Source: Cryptomeria japonica
Taxonomy: Eukaryota; Streptophyta; Pinopsida; Cupressales; Cupressaceae
Assembly: GCF_030272615.1 (NCBI RefSeq)
Contig: NC_081406.1
Span: 482,763,900 to 482,827,899 of the forward strand
Length of the DNA stretch: 64,000 nt
Reading direction: 5' to 3'
The position numbers and the translations under genes were made by a program. Position 1 is the stretch's first letter. Each line of letters opens with the position of its first letter. This document shows, piece after piece, positions 57,888 to 64,000 of the stretch. The notes beneath the pieces are model-generated. The model had not been told where the DNA came from. It searched no databases and saw only the letters and a program-made list of their open reading frames with translations.

Positions 57888-59044
57888 ATGGAAAATCTGA
57901 TGAAGCAACTTGAAGGAGCTCTTACAGACTATGATGCAGAGAAATTGAAAAATATCAAATTAGAAGATGATTTAAGGGCAGCTCAGGATATCATTCAGGC
58001 ACTTCAAGAAAATTTTATTGTTGCAAGAAATAAGAGAAGAGAACTTTGTGAAAAACTATAAAATGAGAATGATGAAAAGGAATCACTTAATGATATGATA
58101 AGCAAGTTGAAACAAGAGATCATGACAACAAAAAATGAAATGCAGGATATGACTATGAGATTTCCAAAGAGATTGAGGATAGGAAGAAGAGTGAAGAAGA
58201 ATTGACCAGAAGACTAAGTGATGCAGCAAATGAGAACACAAGACTTAGCTATGAAAATGACATGTTGAAGACAAATCTGATGCATACTCAGAATGACACA
58301 AATGAACTGATGAGACAAAAATAAATCTTGGAAAGAGAACTAGAAACTGCAAATCAACACAAAGAAAAATTCAAGAAAAGCTCAGAGGAACTTGCTACCT
58401 TGCTGAAAAATCAAAAACCTAAAGGTGACACTTCTGGAATTGGCTTTGAAGTTGGTGAAAGCTCCAGTACTACAAATACTCAGGATCATAGCAAACCGCT
58501 AAGACAACCTAATGCTTATAAATTCAATGGAAAATGCTTTAACTGTAATAAGTATGGTCATAAAGCAAATGAATGTAGATCTAGGAATTATCAGAATATC
58601 AACACACCCATCGGTCAAAGTTCAAAATGCAACAAAGTTGGTCACAACTCTGAAAACTGCAGAATGAATGTGAGATGTTATGTTTGTGGAAGGTTTGGAC
58701 ACTTATCAAATCAATGCAGAACACAAACCAGCATAGGTTATGGGAAAGCTATTCAGAAGAATAATGTAACTTATTATGCATGTAACAAGATTGGGCATAT
58801 TGCTAAATTTTGTAGAAGTAAAGGGACACCAGTAGACAACAAAAGTGCTAGCTTGAAAGGTAAAGAAAAAGTTGAAGAGGTTAAGCAAGAATTCTCAAAA
58901 CAATGGATTAAAGAAGCTGATCTAAATATTGGGAATACTTCTCCACTGGTAGAACCAACCAATGCTTCACCGGTAGGACAAAGTGATGCTTCACTGGCAG
59001 GACAGAGCATTGCTCCATCGGCAGGAAGTTCTTCATCAAATTGA
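57888..59044 (+). pseudogene. Element D ORF1: coiled-coil, four-knuckle Gag-like protein
   Basis: ATG 57888 (MENLMKQLEGALTDYD). A stop follows CEKL (58061), a one-base deletion lies near 58161 and a stop near 58323; from 58328 to 59044 the frame is open. Knuckles: CFNCNKYGHKANEC, SSKCNKVGHNSENC (first Cys now Ser), CYVCGRFGHLSNQC and YYACNKIGHIAKFC (first Cys now Tyr). The C-terminal tail is KGKEKVEEVKQEFSKQW followed by Ser/Pro-rich repeats. Compared across A-D each knuckle is intact in at least one copy, so all four were probably functional in the ancestor. Confidence 0.87.
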
Positions 59045-59200
59045 AGAAAATTTCCTTGAGGGTTTGGCAATCTAATGACACATATGCTAATTATTCCCTT
59101 GGATAGAGATAAGAAGTTGAAAATTACTTATTACCAACAGACAATGTTAAGTGAATACTTAACGAGCATGTAATAAATGTGGTAGATGGTGAAAAGACAT

Positions 59201-59206
59201 TATAAA
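59201..59206 (+). promoter_or_regulatory. TATA-like box upstream of element D ORF2
   Basis: CATTATAAATTAAGG, 146 bp before the ORF2 ATG, followed by TTTTGGCTCCATTTCATTTC and GAGAGCGCGAAG. The 302-bp gap between ORF1 and ORF2 thus looks like a promoter plus 5' leader rather than a ribosomal frameshift zone. Confidence 0.65.
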
Positions 59207-59346
59207 TTAAGGTTTTGGCTCCATTTCATTTCACTGTGATTTCAAATTTTTCAGAGAGCGCGAAGATTCCGAACTAAGGCATTTTGAGCAAGAAGCAAGC
59301 ACACTCCAAGAAATCATCCATCCAAGGTAGTAAAAGGTATTTAATC

Positions 59347-62300
59347 ATGGTATCCACCTCTGCAATTGAATACATAGAAAACCCTACTGTTGTTGAGGTA
59401 ATAAAAAGACCTAGGCCCATATTTCAGTTAGTTCCCAAGATAGAAAAGAAGGATGATACCTTAGGTGCATTTTCTCAAATTCCTAAGGGAGTTGTATATG
59501 CTGAAGACCCTAGAATGTACATCCACTACAACATTGAAGAGCTAGGAGATGAGGAAATCAAAACCATGTATAAAACCATAATATTTGATAACACCGACAA
59601 TGTGAAAGATGAACACAAGATTATTGAAACCCTAGGATTTACAGAAATCCTTAGCAATCCTGAATTTCCTAAGGATGTGATTAGGATAGTTTTAAGAAGA
59701 GTACATGGAGAATTTTTCTAGTTAGATGCAATCCAATAAGATCACCAAGGAGGCTGTGAAAGTTGTCACAGGGTTACCGACCACCAGTAAGAGACCAGAT
59801 AAAACCAAGAAGGTTCCCAATGACCTAGTTACAAAGCTAACTGGTGCAACATTTGACAAGAGATCTTTAAGGGTTAATGATGTAAAAGATGTCAATGTGA
59901 GATTCATCAGTATGATATTAGGTTATAAATCCACTCATTCTAATAGAGTTAACTTAGTTTCAAGTTTATGCTTTAAGAGTGCTTATGATATGGTAACAGA
60001 CAATGCAAAAATCGACATATGTGAATGGTTAAAGGATGAACTAATAGACAACCTTGGAAAAATCAAGATGGACAAGAAAGGAACTTTCAAATTTGGAAAT
60101 CTGTTAGTATGCCTAATGCTACACATAACAAAATAGGTTCTCGATATAGGTTATAAAGAACTTGGATATGACATACCGGTAGGAAAGCAATTGATTGAAC
60201 TATTCAATAACATGGGTGAGAACAAGGAGAACAATATAAATGACTTCTTTCAAGCATTAAAGAACAAAATGAAGAAAAGAATAAGGTTATCTCAGAAAAT
60301 AGTAGACAAATACAAAGATGATATATGCTTTGTTATTAAGAAAGATGAAATCTGGATGGAAGCGGTCATCTCAAGGACAATTTGGGTAACCGAGATGGGC
60401 TATGAAATAGATGACCACATAGTTGAAACATATGCTAAAGCACTTCTAGAAGCCCCCAATGAACCTAAAGAAGAAGTATTTGGTAGTGTTGAGACTATAG
60501 AAAGCCAAATACAATCAAAGAAAAGAGTAAAGAAGGCTGAGGCATTTGTAAGGAAAGGGTCCAGGCAAGCAAAAGCCATTAAGGAAGATGTATTCAAGAA
60601 AACCGGCATAACAGAAGATGAGTTGGAAGCTCCACAACCTAAAACTCATCTATCACTGGTAGGTACCTCTTCAGAAGGTGACATGCCAACAACTTTTAAA
60701 AGAGTTGTAAGAAAAAGAGATCCCTCACCGGCAACCACTCCTTCTCCTAGAAGAACAAGGCAAAAGCAACAAGTCATGAGATCTCCGGTTAGAAAGGCCA
60801 CACCAAAGAAGAAGCTGACACCTAAGTAGAAGAAAAGGACAAATAGAGACTTGGCCCCTCTTGATGTACTGCTAAATGAAATCACAGAGGAAGGAAAACT
60901 GAAGAACATAGAGAAAATCTATGACACTCTAACTGCTGATGAGAAAGAGCAAGTTGAGAACATTGTTATATTGCATATGGACATGTACAAGAAATTTTTT
61001 ATGGAAGTAGCAAAGGAAATTCCTAATGATTTATTCAAAAAACTTGAGGCTAGAAGATAAGAAGTGATAGAATTAGATAAGAAAATAAAAATTGAGAAAC
61101 TACTTGCTATATATCTGGTAAACTCTCCTAAAGAAATTGATGATTTGATTGCTCAAGCAAACCGGTCAGTATTCTCTACTGCACATCGGCATATTTCACT
61201 AATGGCAGGAAGAGTTAATGAAGTGACAGAGGAAACAGAAGATGGATGGGATATATTCCTGGTTGACAAAGAAAAACAAGAAGAGTATAGGAACCCTAAA
61301 TCTATAAAGGTATATCAAAAAGATAGAGACAAGGGGAAAGGCAAAGTTGGTGGACCACCAAGCATCAAAGTTAAAGACAACCTACCTCCACCGGTGAAAA
61401 CAACAACTACTGAAGATCAACCGGCAACAGAAAATATGGATGTAGAGGGTAGCAATCCTAATTCTGAAGTCCTATATACTATAAAAGTTGATACTCAGAA
61501 GATCAACATAATAGTGGACAAGGATTCAACTAACAAGTCAGATATGGCTAATAAGCCTCCGGTGGCAGGGGAAACAAAGAAATCGGTAGAAGATACAGAG
61601 AAAAAGGTAGAGACTGAGTCACAGATAGAGTCAACACAACATATAGAGAAACCAACAAAGCTAAAGGCTCCGGAATAGGTACATAAGGAAACAGTGCCAC
61701 CGGTAACCAGTGAAGTAGGAAAACCAGTGCTCAAAGAAATGCAGACACAAACTGACCTACCAAAGGTCAATACAAGCATGGTTACAACCACCGGTACTCA
61801 GATTGTTGGATCATCATCAACATTCAAGTAAACAAATGTGACTGAGGTATTACTTGATTCTATCAAGAAAATAACTAACTACAGCTCACAGGCTTATAAA
61901 GCAATTGATGATTCCATACCAATTTTGAAGGTAATAGCACCTAACTGTAATATAGATAATAAAGATTCTTTAGGACACTTGGATACATTGTGTAAATACA
62001 TCTCAGAAAATATTGAGAAAATAAAGGAAGAATCAGTAAAGGATAAGGTAGAGATTGAAAAGCAAAAATTCTTTGATGAGGAAATAAAGAAGTGTAACAG
62101 AATTTTTGACACACTTCTACCGGAACTATGTAGTTTGTTGAAAGAATACAAAAATCTCTATAAAGATACATGTAAAACAAACTTTTTGACTGTAGATATT
62201 GACAAGAAAATAAGCAAGGCACAGGATGAGATAAATAAACTTGCAGACAACTTTGTCAACTCACCTGATTCACTATCAATTTTTGAAGAGAAGATAGCAA

Positions 62301-62593
62301 ATTTTGAGGAATAACTACTCAAATTGGAAAGGGAGAAATAAAGGACAATAAATAAGGCGAAACATTTGAGATCTAAACTAAGTCCAAGATTGGACTATTT
62401 ATCATCTTTGCGGAAGGAAATTTCTGAGGCACTAACACAGGGTAGCAAAACACCGGCAGAGCATTTGCAACATCTCACCGGTACAGTGAAGAGAACTGAG
62501 ACAACAATAAAAGATAGTAAGAAGCTTATGGATAGTATAAACTTAATTTTGGGAGATCTTTTTCAAATAATAACTACCCAGCTACAAGGTTGA
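59347..62593 (+). pseudogene. Element D ORF2, unknown protein, full length
   Basis: About 1,082 codons from ATG 59347 (MVSTSAIEYIENPTVVEV) to TGA 62591. In order: an N-terminal domain of about 330 residues (AEDPRMYIHYNIEELGDEE; VTGLPTTSKRPDKTKK; GNLLVCLMLHITK), IWMEAVISRTIWVTEMGYEI, a Glu/Lys-rich part, a basic PSPRRTRQKQ stretch with KKKLTPK, a helical segment, the KDRDKGKGKVGGPPSIKV linker, an acidic Pro/Thr-rich region, and a C-terminal coiled coil (FFDEEIKKCNRIFDTLLPEL; TCKTNFLTVDIDKKISKA). Breaks: TGG to TAG at 59719, a shift near 59740, stops at 60136, 60829, 61058, 61676 and 61829, and two near 62314-62341. There is no Asp-Ser-Gly protease, DDE or RT motif. Function unknown. Confidence 0.83.
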
Positions 62594-62796
62594 GGTTATG
62601 GATAGCTGAACCTGCAAACTCTACTGACATCTTTACAACCTTTGTCATTGATGCCAAAGGGGGAGTAGTGGAATGAGAAAGTTTAAAACACAAGAATCAT
62701 GTGCTCAGGGGGAGCTCTCACATTTTTGGTTACATTTTTGGACTACACACTTTTGGACACTTTTTGAAATTTCTCATAAGTGTTGCCATCAATGCC

Positions 62797-62807
62797 AAAG
62801 GGGGAGA
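62797..62807 (+). promoter_or_regulatory. Element D polypurine tract
   Basis: AAAGGGGGAGA one base before the 3' LTR. The same CAAAGGGGGAG word occurs once more at about 62656 and an AGGGGGAG variant near 62708. Confidence 0.87.
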
Positions 62808-62808
62808 T

Positions 62809-63610
62809 TGTTGGCATATGCACACTCCAATGAGACATTATATGTGATTGAAGGTTTTGTCATTGATGGCAACCTTGCAATCCTATGGCACCAGCAAGAC
62901 ATTATATCAGCATAGCATTACACTGGCAGGATAGTGCACCGGCATCAATAGAACACTCTACACCGGCACCAGCACAGAAGAAAGAAATTATACCAGCACA
63001 GAGGCCGACAGGATTTTTGTTATGTAATATTTTGTTTATTATTGTAAGCCGACTTGGAAAATTGTAAAATGACTCTTATATATAAAGGAGATCATTATAG
63101 ACATTTGGAATAATGATGTAAGGAGTATAAAAGAAAATATTAGGCAGACCTAATGTGCAAAATATAGGTCAAGAGGTATATGTAAAGAACAGAGCAGGAA
63201 CCGGTACTGAATCTGCAATTGAAGATGCTATTGTAAAGTAGTAAATGTTATTGGATTAGTATAATCCTTATTGTAAGTCAGTGTGACTTCCCATTGAGTA
63301 GTGAGCTCTAGGCAGATGGCCTTCCTGCATTTGCAGGCCCCTATTGTAAGTAATATTCTCTTATTGGCCAGTGAGTGAATATTGTGGGTCACAAATCCCA
63401 GTGAGGTTTTTCCCATACTGGGTTTCCTCGTTAACATCTTGTGTTATGGTGTACTTTTCATGTGGATATTCTTGATTCTATTTATTGCATTATTTATTGC
63501 ATACTGGTACACTGTTATATTATGCTCTGCATGTTTTAACTTAAGAAATTCTTATTACCGGTTAGATACTGATTCACCCCCCCCTCTTAGTATCGTTGGG
63601 ACCCCTAACA
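62809..63610 (+). repeat. Element D 3' LTR, 802 bp
   Basis: It starts TGTTGGCATATG and ends CCCCTAACA. It has an extra segment of about 24 bp (GAAGAAAGAAATTATACCAG) compared with the 5' LTR, which accounts for nearly the whole length difference. CTGCA follows. Confidence 0.94.
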
Positions 63611-64000
63611 CTGCATTGATTAGATAAATGTCCAAATCTACCACAAAACATAGCATTTCACATTCATTCTGCAATTTTATGAATTGTGACCAACTTTATT
63701 GCATTTCGAACATTAATTGGTGGGTAAATTTGTATTCTGATTATTTCTAAATCTCCACTGATTTTCTCTATGACCAAATTTGTTACAATTGAAACATTTC
63801 CCATTAAATTTATAAGCATTAGGTTGTCTTGTCAATTTACTATGATCTTGTTTGTTTTCAGTTCCAGAACTTTCTCCATGTTCAAATCCAAGTCCAATTG
63901 TATCTCAATCAGGTTTTTGTCTTTTCAGCATGTCATCAAGTCTTTCTGAACTTTTCTTGAATTTGTCTTTGTGTCCATTTGTAGTGATCAACTCATTTTC
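63611..64000 (-). pseudogene. Element C ORF1, middle fragment right of D
   Basis: Minus-strand reading recovers the third, second and first knuckle regions (HLSNQC near 63620; CNKVGHN-like near 63690; CNKFGHRENQ-like near 63765), then KFNGKC-like and the end of the coiled coil (KDKFKKSSE-like near 63960). It joins across D to 57039. It is interrupted by shifts and runs off the window. Confidence 0.78.

Larger units (their letters stand above)
57040..63610 (+). mobile_element. Element D: full-length non-autonomous LTR element
   Basis: 6,571 bp, flanked by CTGCA at 57035-57039 and 63611-63615, inserted into ORF1 of element C in the opposite orientation. LTRs are 57040-57816 and 62809-63610. 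Plus-strand order: primer site (57819), ORF1 (57888-59044), spacer with TATA-like box (59201), ORF2 (59347-62593), purine tract (62797). No pol. As the innermost insertion on the right side it is younger than C. Confidence 0.95.
52143..64000 (-). mobile_element. Element C: non-autonomous LTR element, interrupted by D, runs off the window
   Basis: The left LTR starts at 52143 inside the Gypsy RT. The element runs leftward on the minus strand with ORF2 (56451-53124) and ORF1 fragments on both sides of D (57039-56760 and 63611 onward). Its 5' LTR lies past 64000. It is the most diverged of the four copies. The target duplication would be GGGGG (52138-52142), which cannot be checked here. Confidence 0.88.

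Noticed and set aside
59347-62593. Envelope-like protein
   Set aside because: No signal peptide or membrane segments are seen; the protein is mostly charged and coiled-coil, and it has no pol upstream.
63382-63627. Plus-strand frame with a hydrophobic stretch in the D LTR
   Set aside because: It lies in the LTR and ends in the C-rich hairpin and element end; an LTR artefact.

Overview
The window is a stack of degenerate LTR retrotransposons from a large plant genome. No intact host gene is visible. The evidence for a plant is a plant mobile domain pseudogene, Tat-type Ty3/Gypsy pol with the extra RNase H domain, Copia elements primed by initiator tRNA-Met, and long AT-rich fillers. The nested, slowly eroding elements suggest a gymnosperm, perhaps a yew or cypress-type conifer. 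That last step is inference; nothing in the sequence names the species.

Left part (1-18010). A 38-bp tandem array and T-rich DNA lead into a plant mobile domain pseudogene (+, 1640-3632). A minus-strand Tat-like Gypsy remnant follows: integrase 5405-6795, a linker/RNase H fragment 6799-7428, protease 8162-8779. Its long leader is full of 21-bp repeats, with a primer-site-like motif at 11582-11600. AT-rich DNA without genes fills 13.5-18.0 kb.

Middle part (18011-46856). Copia-1 (minus, 18011-28811, 3' end lost) is split by element A (21466-26707, target duplication TAGGT). A second Tat-like element (28812-30996 plus 44240-46856) is split by element B (30997-44239). B's own left LTR is split by the complete Copia-2 (31155-37831, target duplication AAAAC).

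Right part (46857-64000). A Copia LTR with a gag start, an unassigned stretch, and a plus-strand Gypsy (49632-52142) are cut by element C (52143 to beyond the window). C is cut by the complete element D (57040-63610, target duplication CTGCA).

The most interesting content is elements A-D. They are one family of about 6.56 kb without any recognisable pol. Each has LTRs of about 0.8 kb, an initiator-Met primer site, ORF1 (coiled coil plus four CCHC knuckles), a spacer of about 300 bp with a TATA-like box, and ORF2 (about 1,080 codons, unrecognised). Their LTRs are related to those of Copia-1 and Copia-2. They therefore look like non-autonomous elements moved by Copia enzymes while carrying a gene of unknown function with its own likely promoter.
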